A model generated the notes under the pieces. It was given only the letters and a program-made list of their open reading frames with translations, was not told the origin of the DNA and made no database searches. A stretch of DNA of 64,000 bases from Pontibacter burrus (GTDB taxonomy: Bacteria; Bacteroidota; Bacteroidia; Cytophagales; Hymenobacteraceae), in the NCBI RefSeq assembly GCF_010686685.1, contig NZ_JAAGWD010000003.1:186001-250000 (forward strand), in the 5' to 3' direction. The position numbers were made by a program, and so were the translations under genes. Each line of letters opens with the position of its first letter. Positions within the stretch are counted from its first letter, which is position 1. Positions 8,479 through 17,250 of this stretch are shown here, piece after piece.

Positions 8479-9015
8479 TTTGGTATTCACTGCTTCAGCA
8501 TTTTTCAGGCGGCACAGTTCTTCCTCAATGGCAGGGCTAAGCACCAGAATCAGGTGTTCAGCAAATGCGGGGTTCTGCAGGGGTTTCTCATCCATCAGCG
8601 CGATCAGGCCTACCGGCTCACTGTTTTCTGCCAGTAGTATGCTGCCCAGGTAGCTTTCTTTGTTCAGGTCTACCAGCTCCTTGTCTTCCGGAAAAGTACT
8701 CGCAACATTAATCGGATAATAACAAAAGCGCTGGATAAAGACTGCATCGCAGGGAGTACCGACTAAACTATAGGTATAATTATCGAGCGGCTGATTATCT
8801 TTTAAAAACACACAGGTATCAACTTCACCTTTCTGGTTTGCCAAAGTACCAATGATAACGTACCTGGTTCCTGTATGCTTAGAGATAAAAGCTGCAGCCT
8901 CGGTTAGAAAATTATCGGAGCGTTCCTGCGGAGATAAGGAAATAGCTTACTCTAGCAGCTGTCTTTCAACTACGGTAGGTTCATATTGCCAGTAATGAAT
9001 AAACCGGTACTCCAT
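8473..9015 (-). pseudogene. GAF-domain sensor gene interrupted by an in-frame stop
   Basis: Reading the minus strand from the ATG at 9013-9015 gives MEYRFIHYWQYEPTVVERQLLE, then TAA at 8947-8949, then in the same frame AISLSPQERSDNFLTEAAAF and on through a GAF-like domain (VIIGTL, CDAVFIQRFCYYPINVASTF, FPEDKELVDL, SYLGSILL) to the stop at 8473. Only one base change (for example AAA or GAA to TAA) is needed to explain the break. Restart at a TTG at 8844 or upstream would give a 123-residue truncated product. GAF domains bind small ligands in signalling proteins, but no output domain remains. Sequencing error is an alternative. Confidence 0.65.
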
Positions 9016-9103
9016 GGTACTAATATAATAATTATTATATCACAACCATGTTCAGGTTACTATAAGTTCTGGAGAATATGTAAAAAGCTGTGAACCAGCG
9101 GTT

Positions 9104-9343
9104 TTAGCGTGTAGAGTACCTTCTTTTAATAGGGGTGAGTAACTGTTCCAGACCGTTCAGTTTTATTTCGTAACAAGTAGCGAGCATCATGCCCAGGCGA
9201 CCTGGCGGAAAGCCTTCCCGCTGGAACCACTCCAGGTACGATACCGGAAGATCACAGATACGTGTGCCTTTATACCTGCCAAAAGGCATTGGTGTACTTA
9301 CCAGGTCGGTTAGTAGTTTAGCGTCGGGGCCGAACTGTTCCAT
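9104..9343 (-). CDS. DUF3820 family small protein
   Basis: A 79-residue cytosolic protein. The motif MPFGRYKGTRICDLPVSYL followed by EWFQREGFPPGRLG and the tail YEIKLNGLEQLLTPIK is characteristic of DUF3820, a small family once described as putative quorum-sensing-regulated virulence factor but biochemically uncharacterised. The length is usual for the family. The gene stands alone, and its promoter would lie in the AT-rich spacer before the divergent histidine kinase gene. Confidence 0.8.
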   Translation of the reverse strand: MEQFGPDAKLLTDLVSTPMPFGRYKGTRICDLPVSYLEWFQREGFPPGRLGMMLATCYEIKLNGLEQLLTPIKRRYSTR

Positions 9344-9599
9344 ATGATTTCAGAAACCACAAAGGTAAGCCAGTAGCAAAGTGCCTGCAACAACAGCGGC
9401 TAAAAACTTTAAACCATAGCTACAGCAAACTATAGCCACAGCACGCGCTTTTCGTCACATCTTTTAAAGGGTTCATCACATTTAGTTTAGTTTGCCGGCG
9501 CTGCACTGTAATGTTGTATCAGTCGGCAGGTAAATATGCATTCTACTACTGCTGACATTCGGAGAAAAGAAGATATTTTTAACGTTTAGTTGATAAACC

Positions 9600-11111
9600 A
9601 TGTACCTCACAAGCAATTTCGAACTTAAACCGGCCAGCCTTAAAAAAGTGGAGTTCTGGGGCGCAACAACGGCCCTGGTATTTGCACTCTTCGCCCTGTC
9701 GGTAGGGGCCAGCCCCAACCAGTACCTTTTCCGGCACAACGGGGTGGTCTATAACTATTACGAAAACTACTTCTGGCCGCAACTGATCAGGTTTGTGGTG
9801 TACTACCTTGCTTTCCTCATCACCAACTCTACTATTATCCCGGACCTGATGCAGCGGCATAAAGTCTGGCTGAATGCGTTTTTGCTGCTCATAACTTTTG
9901 TGGCAGTCGGGCTTATAACCGGCATTCTCGATACCTATACCAAAGCGTATGTTTTCCCGGATTATTATACAGAAAAGCATGCCTATAATGTCATATTTCA
10001 GCAGGCCTTTCACCATACCTTCTGGTTGCTGCTCATGCTCGTGTTTTATACCGTTATCAAACACCTGGGCCTTTACCTGCTAGCTAATTCCAACAGCATT
10101 CAGGCCCGTTACCGCCTGGTTACGCCGGAAACTTTAATGGCTTTTGTCATCTGGATGGTCAGTGTGTTTTTACTGCTGGTGATAAACGTCAGCGACGAAT
10201 TTCCTATAGTTTGGGGTGCCATCTCTTTGTGTGCCATTGCAGTTTACTCCCTTTCTTTTTCGGTGCTGATACCCAGAATGCTGACTAAAAAGAAGCCTTT
10301 TCTGTATTACCTGCTCAGTATGGCCGGAGTTTTTGCCCTGGCTTTTGTGCCTGTTGGGTTAATATTGATGCCAGTTACCCAGCACGCGGAGTTTGCGCTT
10401 AGCTTAAGCGCCTTCAACAGCTTTTTCCAGGTGCTTATAGTTACGCCGGCGGTTTGGCTACTGTTTAAGCGTCAGCAAAAAGGCAACGAAGAGGTTTTTG
10501 TTCTGAAGAAAGAGCTCGGTACAACCAACGCCAACCTGGATTTTCTGCGATCCCAGATCAACCCGCACTTTTTGTTCAACGCCCTGAATACGCTGTATGG
10601 AACTGCCCTGCAGGAAAACAGCGAACGTACGGCACAGGGCATCCAAATGCTTGGCGATATGATGCGCTTTATGTTGCACGAGAATCTGCAGCAAAAGATC
10701 CTGCTTTCCCGCGAGATCGAATACCTGCGCAACTACATCGACCTTCAAAAACTACGCACTTCCGATTCTCCGGTCATCTCCATCGAAACCAAAATAGAGG
10801 AGGTGCTGGATAACAAAATGATTGCCCCGATGCTGTTGATTCCTTTCGTGGAAAATGCATTCAAGCATGGCATCAGCCTGAAGAACCGCTCCTGGATACG
10901 AATAACCCTGCATTGCGTAGAGAACGAGCTGCTTTTTGACGTATACAACAGCAAACACCCTAAGCAGGAGCAGGATACCGAAAAAGATCATTCAGGCGTT
11001 GGGCTGCAAAATGTAAAACAGCGCCTGGGGCTGCTGTACCCGAACAAGCACGAACTGATCATAAGAGAAACAGCTGAAGAATATTTTGTGCATCTTACAG
11101 TGCAACTATAA
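9600..11111 (+). CDS. Sensor histidine kinase, LytS/YpdA family (His_kinase PF06580)
   Basis: A 503-residue membrane kinase. The N-terminal 300 residues hold about eight hydrophobic segments. The kinase core follows, with the phospho-acceptor region RSQINPHFLFNALNTLYG (NPHFLFN about 321-327), the N-box FVENAFKHG near 417-425 and the G-box GVGLQNVKQRLGL near 466. It senses an unknown signal and phosphorylates the LytTR regulator encoded 36 bases downstream. The stop TAA is part of a CAACTATAA motif remnant. Confidence 0.9.
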   Translation: MYLTSNFELKPASLKKVEFWGATTALVFALFALSVGASPNQYLFRHNGVVYNYYENYFWPQLIRFVVYYLAFLITNSTIIPDLMQRHKVWLNAFLLLITFVAVGLITGILDTYTKAYVFPDYYTEKHAYNVIFQQAFHHTFWLLLMLVFYTVIKHLGLYLLANSNSIQARYRLVTPETLMAFVIWMVSVFLLLVINVSDEFPIVWGAISLCAIAVYSLSFSVLIPRMLTKKKPFLYYLLSMAGVFALAFVPVGLILMPVTQHAEFALSLSAFNSFFQVLIVTPAVWLLFKRQQKGNEEVFVLKKELGTTNANLDFLRSQINPHFLFNALNTLYGTALQENSERTAQGIQMLGDMMRFMLHENLQQKILLSREIEYLRNYIDLQKLRTSDSPVISIETKIEEVLDNKMIAPMLLIPFVENAFKHGISLKNRSWIRITLHCVENELLFDVYNSKHPKQEQDTEKDHSGVGLQNVKQRLGLLYPNKHELIIRETAEEYFVHLTVQL

Positions 11112-11147
11112 AAAGCAGCTGATAAACTATAAACCCAGGCCCCAACC

Positions 11148-11828
11148 ATGAAAGCAATTGCGATAGACGATGAACCACTAGCCTTGCAGGTAGTACGTTC
11201 CCATGCTGCTAAAGTCCCTTTTCTGGAATTAAAGGCCTGTTTTACAAATGCTTTCGAGGCACTGGAATACCTGCAGAAAGAGCCTGTAGATCTGCTGTTT
11301 ATCGATATAAAAATGCCGGATATAACCGGCTTAGAGTTTGTGGCCAGCCTGCAGAAGAAGCCGATGGTTGTGTTTACAACAGCCTATACAGAACATGCTG
11401 TAACCAGTTTCGAGCTTGATGCGCTTGATTACCTGCTGAAACCGTTTTCGCTGGCACGTTTTATTAAGGCCTGCAACAAAGCGCAGGAACTGTTGCTACT
11501 GCGTAGCCAAGGCGCACCGACTCCGGTTAAGGGCCATTTGTTTCTGAAAACCGGTTATGAGCAGGTAAAAGTATATTTTGAGGACATCCTGTACATGGAA
11601 GGTGCTGGCAACTATGTGACTTTTGTGCTGGAAGATAAAAAACTATTGTCGCGGATGACCATGAGTGAGATGCTGGAACTGCTGCCACCCGATATGTTTG
11701 TGCGTGTACACCGCTCTTATGTAGTGGCCAAAAACAAGATCGAGAAGATAGAGCGGCACCAGGTAAGCATTAAAGGAAGACAGGTACCAGTAGGGGCATC
11801 GTTTATGCAGCAACTGCAGGTAAACTGA
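11148..11828 (+). CDS. Response regulator, LytTR DNA-binding type
   Basis: A 226-residue response regulator with a receiver domain (acidic pair DDE at about 7-9, phospho-acceptor D53 in LLFIDIKMPD, switch lysine in LLKPFSLARF) and a C-terminal LytTR domain (about 125-226, GHLFLKTGYEQVKVYFEDIL, MTMSEMLELLPPDMFVRVHRS). It forms a pair with the upstream kinase and should bind direct repeats in target promoters. No target is visible from the sequence. Confidence 0.92.
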   Translation: MKAIAIDDEPLALQVVRSHAAKVPFLELKACFTNAFEALEYLQKEPVDLLFIDIKMPDITGLEFVASLQKKPMVVFTTAYTEHAVTSFELDALDYLLKPFSLARFIKACNKAQELLLLRSQGAPTPVKGHLFLKTGYEQVKVYFEDILYMEGAGNYVTFVLEDKKLLSRMTMSEMLELLPPDMFVRVHRSYVVAKNKIEKIERHQVSIKGRQVPVGASFMQQLQVN

Positions 11829-11857
11829 TTAAGATTTAAAGTTTAGCTAAAACTAAG

Positions 11858-11885
11858 GTATCTGCTATCTGGCAGATGCTTTTGT
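11858..11885 (+). terminator. Probable rho-independent terminator of the LytTR operon
   Basis: ATCTGC (11860-11865) pairs with GCAGAT (11872-11877) around a six-base loop, extended by one GC and one GT pair, and is followed by GCTTTTGTTT. It lies 30 bases after the response regulator stop and before the convergent DUF4142 gene. Confidence 0.6.
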
Positions 11886-11901
11886 TTACAGGTATTTCGA
11901 A

Positions 11902-12453
11902 TTATCCTTCGCTTAGCTGAGTTCGGAGTTTTCGGGCCATTTCCAGGTGAGCCTGCAAAGTAGGCAGTGTATTTTTTGCAAAGTCTCGGAAAGCCTGGTG
12001 CTCCAGCTCGTTGGATGCTTTTTCGAACAGGGTAATAGCCTGCTGATGTGCTTCTAGCTGCACAGCTACAAAATCCAGATCAAAATCTCCTCCAGCCTTG
12101 CTCTCCAGCCGTGTCAGGATGGCCTGCTTGTCCTGTGGCAGGGTTTGGCGGCTAGGCAATGGCACGTTTACACTGTTTTGATGTGCAAGCGTCATAAGTG
12201 TTTGGCTTGTCTCTGTGTGGTCATCTATCAGGTTTTCGCCAAAAGTCACTACTTCGGGTGTGGTAGAGTTAGCTGTAGCTAGCTTCCCTGCTTCTATTTC
12301 AAATACATCGCTGGCTGCCGCCTGCTGCACAAATTCAGCTGTCGTCATTCGGGCGACGGGTACATCGTCGTCATCCTCTTCACAGGCAGTAACTGCTACT
12401 ACCGATACCAGCAGCGCCAATAATCTCCAGCTTTTCATTACAATCGTTTTCAT
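11902..12453 (-). CDS. DUF4142 lipoprotein
   Basis: A 183-residue protein with a signal peptide and lipobox (VAVTACE, Cys at residue 24), followed by an acidic run EEDDDD. The body matches DUF4142: FVQQAAASDVFEIEAGKLA, VVTFGENLIDDHTETSQTL, and the C-terminal four-helix region ending LQAHLEMARKL. DUF4142 proteins have a ferritin-like helical fold and are common in soil bacteria, but their function is unknown. A start at M6 (12438) is also possible. A second DUF4142 gene lies at 21470-22018. Confidence 0.85.
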   Translation of the reverse strand: MKTIVMKSWRLLALLVSVVAVTACEEDDDDVPVARMTTAEFVQQAAASDVFEIEAGKLATANSTTPEVVTFGENLIDDHTETSQTLMTLAHQNSVNVPLPSRQTLPQDKQAILTRLESKAGGDFDLDFVAVQLEAHQQAITLFEKASNELEHQAFRDFAKNTLPTLQAHLEMARKLRTQLSEG

Positions 12454-12902
12454 AGGCTTGGTATAAGTTATAGTTTGTTATAGTACCTTTTTCATCAGAT
12501 TTAAACCTGAATCCTGTTGGGTGTAACTGCACTTTTAGTAGGTTACTTTATTATGAGCTCAACCACCGGCAACCTTTCATACGGTAATCCTTTTGCTGTG
12601 TTTTCCGGATTTTGGTGCTTCTATACTTTAAAATATAGTAATTAAAGCATGTTTGATCTGCTGAAACAATCTCTTCAGGCCTTCAGGTGTTAAAATAGTA
12701 AATAGAACTATACTTATACCGCGGGTTAAGTGAAATTGTATTGCCAGGCTTTTAAGAATTGAGGTGGCAAAGAGTAATACTAAACAGTTATTTTACTTTT
12801 ATAAGTTAGTCTGGCAAAAGAACTAAAACCATCCCGAATTTGTAGCCACAGAAATACAGCAGCTATAGTTGGTAAACTATAGTTTGAGATGAAATTTTAT
12901 AG
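12454..12902. other. Gene-free AT-rich spacer between divergent genes
   Basis: No gene or family signature is visible. The spacer between the divergent DUF4142 and beta-propeller lipoprotein genes must hold their promoters. It contains motif copies near its right end (ctatagtt at 12863 and a full copy at 12875), the latter about 25 bases before the lipoprotein start. Confidence 0.6.
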
Positions 12903-12908
12903 TTGTAC

Positions 12909-13772
12909 ATGAGAGGAAGGGGAGTGGTGTTTGGCCTGATAGTAATAGGCGTTTTTCTGGCTGGGTGCCAAAAAGAAGAGGAAGCTTTAACGGCAGCCCA
13001 TTTCAAACCGACACCCAAAAGCATTGTGCTAACAACTGCCATCGACGAAGTATCGGGCATAGCAGACAGCAAAATTAATCCGGGGCACTTGTGGGTGCAT
13101 GAAGACAGCGGTAACCCTGCCGCTATTTACTTGCTGAACCATAATGGCGAACTTGTGAAAACGATAAAGCTTGATGGTACGGTAAACCGCGACTGGGAAG
13201 ACATAGTGCTTGCAGGTAATTACCTGTACATAGCCGACACAGGCGACAACAACCGGAAATATGCTACCAGCACCATCTATAAATTTAAGGAACCAACAAT
13301 TAATACTGATGTGGTGCAGCAGATCGAAACTATAAGGTTCCGGTACCCGGATGGCCCACACGATACAGAAGCGCTATTGGTAGATCCCGTTTCAGAAGCA
13401 ATTTACCTGATCACAAAGAGCGACAAACCTGCCCAGATCTACAAACTGGAGCAACAAAACCAGCAGCATGGGAAGCTACAAATGGCGGAGCTGGTTGGTA
13501 CACTAAACCATAGCAACATTGTAAGCGCAGCAATGTCTGAAAACGGGCGTTCTATCATAATTAAAACCTACAGTGGCTTATTTGTTTACCACCGCGAAGC
13601 ACAGCAAACTATAGCCGATGCCCTCCAAAACCCGTACACCAAACTACCCTACAAAACCGAACCGCAGGGCGAGGCAGTATGTTTTTCGACCTCCGGAAAC
13701 GGCTACTATACCCTTAGCGAAAAAGCCTTTGCCAGCACAACCAGTCTCCATTATTACAGCTTCAGTTTTTAG
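12909..13772 (+). CDS. Beta-propeller lipoprotein, SdiA-regulated-like
   Basis: A 287-residue lipoprotein (lipobox FLAGC, Cys at residue 20, followed by QKEEE). The body shows repeated strands with short acidic turns, such as ISGIAD-like SGIADSKINPGHLWVHEDSG, DWEDIVLAGNYLYIADTGDN and DTEALLVDPVSEAIYLITKS, as in NHL/SdiA-regulated propellers. The start chosen is the ATG at 12909; a TTG two codons earlier is less likely. A gene of similar build follows at 19185. It stands alone, and its ligand is unknown. Confidence 0.7.
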   Translation: MRGRGVVFGLIVIGVFLAGCQKEEEALTAAHFKPTPKSIVLTTAIDEVSGIADSKINPGHLWVHEDSGNPAAIYLLNHNGELVKTIKLDGTVNRDWEDIVLAGNYLYIADTGDNNRKYATSTIYKFKEPTINTDVVQQIETIRFRYPDGPHDTEALLVDPVSEAIYLITKSDKPAQIYKLEQQNQQHGKLQMAELVGTLNHSNIVSAAMSENGRSIIIKTYSGLFVYHREAQQTIADALQNPYTKLPYKTEPQGEAVCFSTSGNGYYTLSEKAFASTTSLHYYSFSF

Positions 13773-14004
13773 CGTATTAATCAGCAAACTATAGTTGTGG
13801 CTGCAACCAGGCTTGAAACGATAGCCTGATGTAAGACATGACTTAGTACAACAACTATCTTATAGTTTAGAAGCGTATAGGTTTGTTAACCAAAGTATTT
13901 TAAAGCGGTTTAAGTAATAGCAGGACCTTTATAGTTTATAACTGGTGTACCTGATATCACAAATATTTATTTTCACGAATATAATCCCTTAATTTAGGGC
14001 CTGT

Positions 14005-14400
14005 ATGAGTAAAAAGAATTCAGTATTGTATGGAATTGCCGCCGCCAGGTGCCCAAGGTGCCGTGAGGGGGAGATGTTTACAGGTGCCCTGTATTCGGCC
14101 AAGTTTGCAGATATGCACAAACAATGTCCCTGCTGCGGACAATGGTACGAGCCAGAGCCGGGCTTTTATTACGGAGCCATGTATGTAAGCTTTGCCATTA
14201 ACGTGGCGATTTTTCTGGTGTCGTTGTTTATCCTGTACCAGTTTGTGGAAGAGGTAACAATGGCCATGATGATAGGCGTGGTGGCTGTTGTAGTTATTGG
14301 CTTGCTGCCGGTAATTTACAGGCTATCGCGGGTGCTCTGGATTTATATGTTTGTGCGCTACGAAGGCCCCTGCAGCGATATTCCAAAACTGAATAAATAA
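14005..14400 (+). CDS. DUF983 membrane protein
   Basis: A 131-residue protein with two CxxC pairs (CPRC at 16-19 and CPCC at 41-44) that should bind zinc, then the conserved EPGFYYGAMYVS segment and two membrane segments (about 60-80 and 85-105). DUF983 proteins occur widely in Bacteroidota and alphaproteobacteria, and some sit near cytochrome-oxidase or envelope genes, but the role is unknown. The gene is convergent with mreB, with a terminator between. Confidence 0.85.
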   Translation: MSKKNSVLYGIAAARCPRCREGEMFTGALYSAKFADMHKQCPCCGQWYEPEPGFYYGAMYVSFAINVAIFLVSLFILYQFVEEVTMAMMIGVVAVVVIGLLPVIYRLSRVLWIYMFVRYEGPCSDIPKLNK

Positions 14401-14403
14401 TAA

Positions 14404-14429
14404 AAAAGCCGGGCATTTACCCGGCTTTT
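14404..14429. terminator. Bidirectional rho-independent terminator
   Basis: AAAAGCCGGG (14404-14413) and CCCGGCTTTT (14420-14429) form a perfect ten-base stem around the loop CATTTA. A-run and T-run on the two sides let it act on both strands. It separates the convergent DUF983 and mreB genes. Confidence 0.9.
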
Positions 14430-14486
14430 ACTTTAATACGCTAACAGAAGCAACGCAAACTATAGTTTATAGTCCTGCAACTATAG

Positions 14487-15509
14487 TTATCGCATCAGGA
14501 ATCTGAAGTTATCGAGGTTGCGCAATGCTGTAGCGGTACCCTGCACCACCGAATGAAGCGGCGTTTCTACAACGTGTATCGGCAACCTGGTGCGTTTGGC
14601 CAGGCGACGGTCCAGGCCACGTAGCAAGGCGCCACCACCGGTTAAGTAAATACCCGACTGGTGAATATCCGAAGACAGTTCCGGTGGTGTAAGTTCCAGG
14701 GTCATCAGGATCGCATCCTCAATTTTGGTCAGCGATTTATCCAGGCAGGCGGCAATGTCCTTGTAGTTCACTTTTACCTGTTTAGGCAGCCCGTTCATCA
14801 GGTTGCGGCCTTTCACTGCATAGTCTTCCGGCGGATCGGCCAGTTCATCTATCGCTGCGCCAACTTCCAATTTAATTTTTTCTGCAGTACGCGCACCAAT
14901 CAGCATGCTGTGCTCTTTACGGATGTACTGTATAATATCCTCATCAAAGTTATTACCTGCCACACGTACCGACTGCGAACAAACGATACCGCTCAGAGCG
15001 ATAACCGCAATTTCAGTCGTGCCACCACCAATATCAATGATCATGTGCCCGGTTGGTTCCTGTACGTCCAGGCCAATGCCAATGGCTGCTGCAACAGGCT
15101 CATGTATCAGGTACACTTCTTTTGCACCGGCAATTACTGTAGAGTCACGTATGGCTCTTTTCTCTACTTCGGTTATGCCGGCAGGCACGCAAACTACCAT
15201 CCGGTATGAAGGTGACAGACTGAACCGGCCCTTTTTGGCTAGTTTCAGCATGCTTTTGATCATGTGCTCTGCCGCATGGAAATCAGCGATCACGCCATTT
15301 TTCAGTGGCTTCACGATCCGGATATTCTCATGCTCTCTGCCGGACATACGCTCGGCTTCACGACCAATAGCTACTACTTCGCCGGTGGTATAGTTAAAAG
15401 CAATGATAGATGGCTCATCCACAATTACATTGTTTTCCTGCATCACCAGAAAATTGGCCGTCCCGATGTCTATCGCAATGTCTTGTGTAAGTAATTTTAA
15501 AAAACTCAT
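14487..15509 (-). CDS. mreB: Rod shape-determining protein MreB
   Basis: A 340-residue actin-like protein of normal MreB length. Visible sites are the phosphate-1 loop DIGTANFLV at about 12-20, the segment PSIIAFN, PAGITEVEKRAIRDS, the phosphate-2 loop IDIGGGTTEIAVIALSG and the adenosine motif YLTGGGALLRGLD. MreB filaments lie under the inner membrane and guide elongation-phase peptidoglycan synthesis. No mreC/mreD genes follow here, so this copy may be a stand-alone or second paralog. Two full AACTATAGTT copies (14458, 14479) lie directly after its stop. Confidence 0.92.
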   Translation of the reverse strand: MSFLKLLTQDIAIDIGTANFLVMQENNVIVDEPSIIAFNYTTGEVVAIGREAERMSGREHENIRIVKPLKNGVIADFHAAEHMIKSMLKLAKKGRFSLSPSYRMVVCVPAGITEVEKRAIRDSTVIAGAKEVYLIHEPVAAAIGIGLDVQEPTGHMIIDIGGGTTEIAVIALSGIVCSQSVRVAGNNFDEDIIQYIRKEHSMLIGARTAEKIKLEVGAAIDELADPPEDYAVKGRNLMNGLPKQVKVNYKDIAACLDKSLTKIEDAILMTLELTPPELSSDIHQSGIYLTGGGALLRGLDRRLAKRTRLPIHVVETPLHSVVQGTATALRNLDNFRFLMR

Positions 15510-16049
15510 GTGTTAGCGTATACTTTGGTGCTCCTGCCACAGCCGGGAGCCCTGTGTTTTTATTCCTGATGGTTTTGTAGTGGCTGCCTGTAATGCGGCA
15601 GGTGTTGGTGTTCTACCTGTAAAAGTTCAGTATGCAGCAGAATCTATAGTATGACAACATCTGCCGTGGCCGGAGTTCCGGCCCGCTGCTGAAAATCTTT
15701 AGGCGATGATAAAAAGTTAAGGCAGTAACCAATCAGCTCATCACTTAACGATACGTGATGAGAGGCTGCTACAAAACCTGTAAGCGGCTTTAGTGAAAAG
15801 AAAAATATGGAGTTGCGTGGTATCAAAAACAACCTTCGGGTTTACTTTTCAAAGTACGCGATTGCGGGGCTAAATTGCAACTTTAAGTGCCTGAACCAGG
15901 CTATAGTTGCCATGTTTTTAGTGAACGGCTCGCAACTATAAAATCCGGACTGGTACATAGTGAAAAAGCTATGCAACTGCTGCCGGCCGTCTAAGCCGAG
16001 GTTCCGGTGTTTGTGCCGGTGCGTATGGTATAGTTACCAGATGGCTTTG
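15510..16049. other. Gene-free spacer upstream of mreB
   Basis: The spacer contains the mreB promoter region and several partial iterated-motif copies. A 62-codon minus-strand open frame at 15644-15832 has no family signature and no clear leader, so I do not call it a gene. Confidence 0.55.
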
Positions 16050-16376
16050 TTAGCTGAGGTCATTTATTTTTGCGGCAACTATAAAGTCGTTTTCAGATAA
16101 ACCGTTGATAGCATGGGTATAAAGCGTAACGATTACTTTGCCCCACGAAATGTACAGGTCCGGGTGATGACCTTCTTCTTCAGCAATTTCAGCTACGCGG
16201 TTTGCAAAATCCATGGCAGCGCTAAAGTCCGGGAAAGTAAATTCGCGCCGGATCATTTTGCCGTCAACCACATCCCACTTGGTTTTTAACTGGCTTGTAT
16301 AGTTTTCGATGTTAGCTCCTTCTATAGCCGGTATGCCGCCCTCGCAGGGCACACATTTTTTTTCTGCTAGCTCCAT
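16050..16376 (-). CDS. Pterin-4a-carbinolamine dehydratase
   Basis: A 108-residue enzyme that dehydrates 4a-hydroxytetrahydrobiopterin, recycling the pterin cofactor of aromatic amino-acid hydroxylases; the same fold serves as a regulator (DCoH) elsewhere. The signature EEEGHHPDLYISWGKV (about 67-82) with the paired histidines, followed by TLYTHAINGLSENDF, is diagnostic. The length is normal. A cysteine pair near the N-terminus (CVPC, 8-11) is common in bacterial members. No phenylalanine hydroxylase gene is present in the window. Confidence 0.92.
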   Translation of the reverse strand: MELAEKKCVPCEGGIPAIEGANIENYTSQLKTKWDVVDGKMIRREFTFPDFSAAMDFANRVAEIAEEEGHHPDLYISWGKVIVTLYTHAINGLSENDFIVAAKINDLS

Positions 16377-16572
16377 TTGTTAAAAATAAAGTCTGTTTTT
16401 GATGCCTGAGAAAGCCCCAGAGTATTAGGTACGTATAAGTTTCCGGTTTAATGTAAATTAGCCGGTTTATGAACTCAAAATTCTGTTAAATGCAAACTGC
16501 TGCGCTAAACTGCGTAAGCCTGACTACTGTATTCCAGAATGCTTACAGATTCAAACTATAGTTTTATGCTAC

Positions 16573-17250
16573 ATGAAAATACTGGTTGTAGAAGATGAAC
16601 CCGGCATGCTGGACAATATGGTCCGGTCGCTTGAAGAAGAAAAATATGTAGTGGAAACTGCGGCAACGTATGAGGCCGCCACCGAAAAGATACACCTTTA
16701 CAAGTACGACTGTATTTTGCTGGATATCGGGTTGCCGGACGGGAATGGCCTTACTTTGCTGGAAGAACTTAAAAAGCAGGATGCAACGCTGGGCGTAATT
16801 ATAGTTTCGGCCAAAAACGCGGTAGACGATAAAGTGGCCGGCCTGAACCTGGGTGCTGATGATTATTTGCCCAAGCCTTTCCATATGGCAGAGCTGCATG
16901 CGCGGGTTAAATCGGTGCTTCGCCGCCGCAAATTTGAAGGTAACCGCCTGCTGGAGCTCAATAACCTGACCGTAGATCCCGACGAGCGCACCGTTTGCGT
17001 TAATGACGTGCAGCTGGCACTTAACCGGAAGGAATACGACATTCTGCTGTATTTTCTATCAAACCGGAACCGGCTGGTGAGCAAAACAGCCCTGGGAGAG
17101 CACGTTTGGGGCGACCAGATAGACGAAGCAGATAGCTTTGATTTCATTTACTCCCAGATCAAGAACCTGCGCAAAAAACTGAAAGAGCATGGTGCCCAAC
17201 TCGAGATACAGGCCATTTATGGCATCGGGTACAAGGTACAGGCCACATGA
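16573..17250 (+). CDS. OmpR-family response regulator
   Basis: A 225-residue response regulator with a receiver domain (VVEDEP at 5-10, phospho-acceptor D51 in CILLDIGLPD, switch lysine in DDYLPKPF) and a C-terminal winged helix (about 127-224, LNNLTVDPDERTVCVND, LNRKEYDILLYFL, YGIGYKV). It overlaps the downstream kinase gene by four bases (ATGA). A full AACTATAGTT copy (16554) ends ten bases before its start. Confidence 0.92.
   Translation: MKILVVEDEPGMLDNMVRSLEEEKYVVETAATYEAATEKIHLYKYDCILLDIGLPDGNGLTLLEELKKQDATLGVIIVSAKNAVDDKVAGLNLGADDYLPKPFHMAELHARVKSVLRRRKFEGNRLLELNNLTVDPDERTVCVNDVQLALNRKEYDILLYFLSNRNRLVSKTALGEHVWGDQIDEADSFDFIYSQIKNLRKKLKEHGAQLEIQAIYGIGYKVQAT

Noticed and set aside
15644-15832. 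62-codon minus-strand open frame upstream of mreB
   Set aside because: It has no recognisable domain and no supporting neighbour; kept only as a note in the spacer entry.
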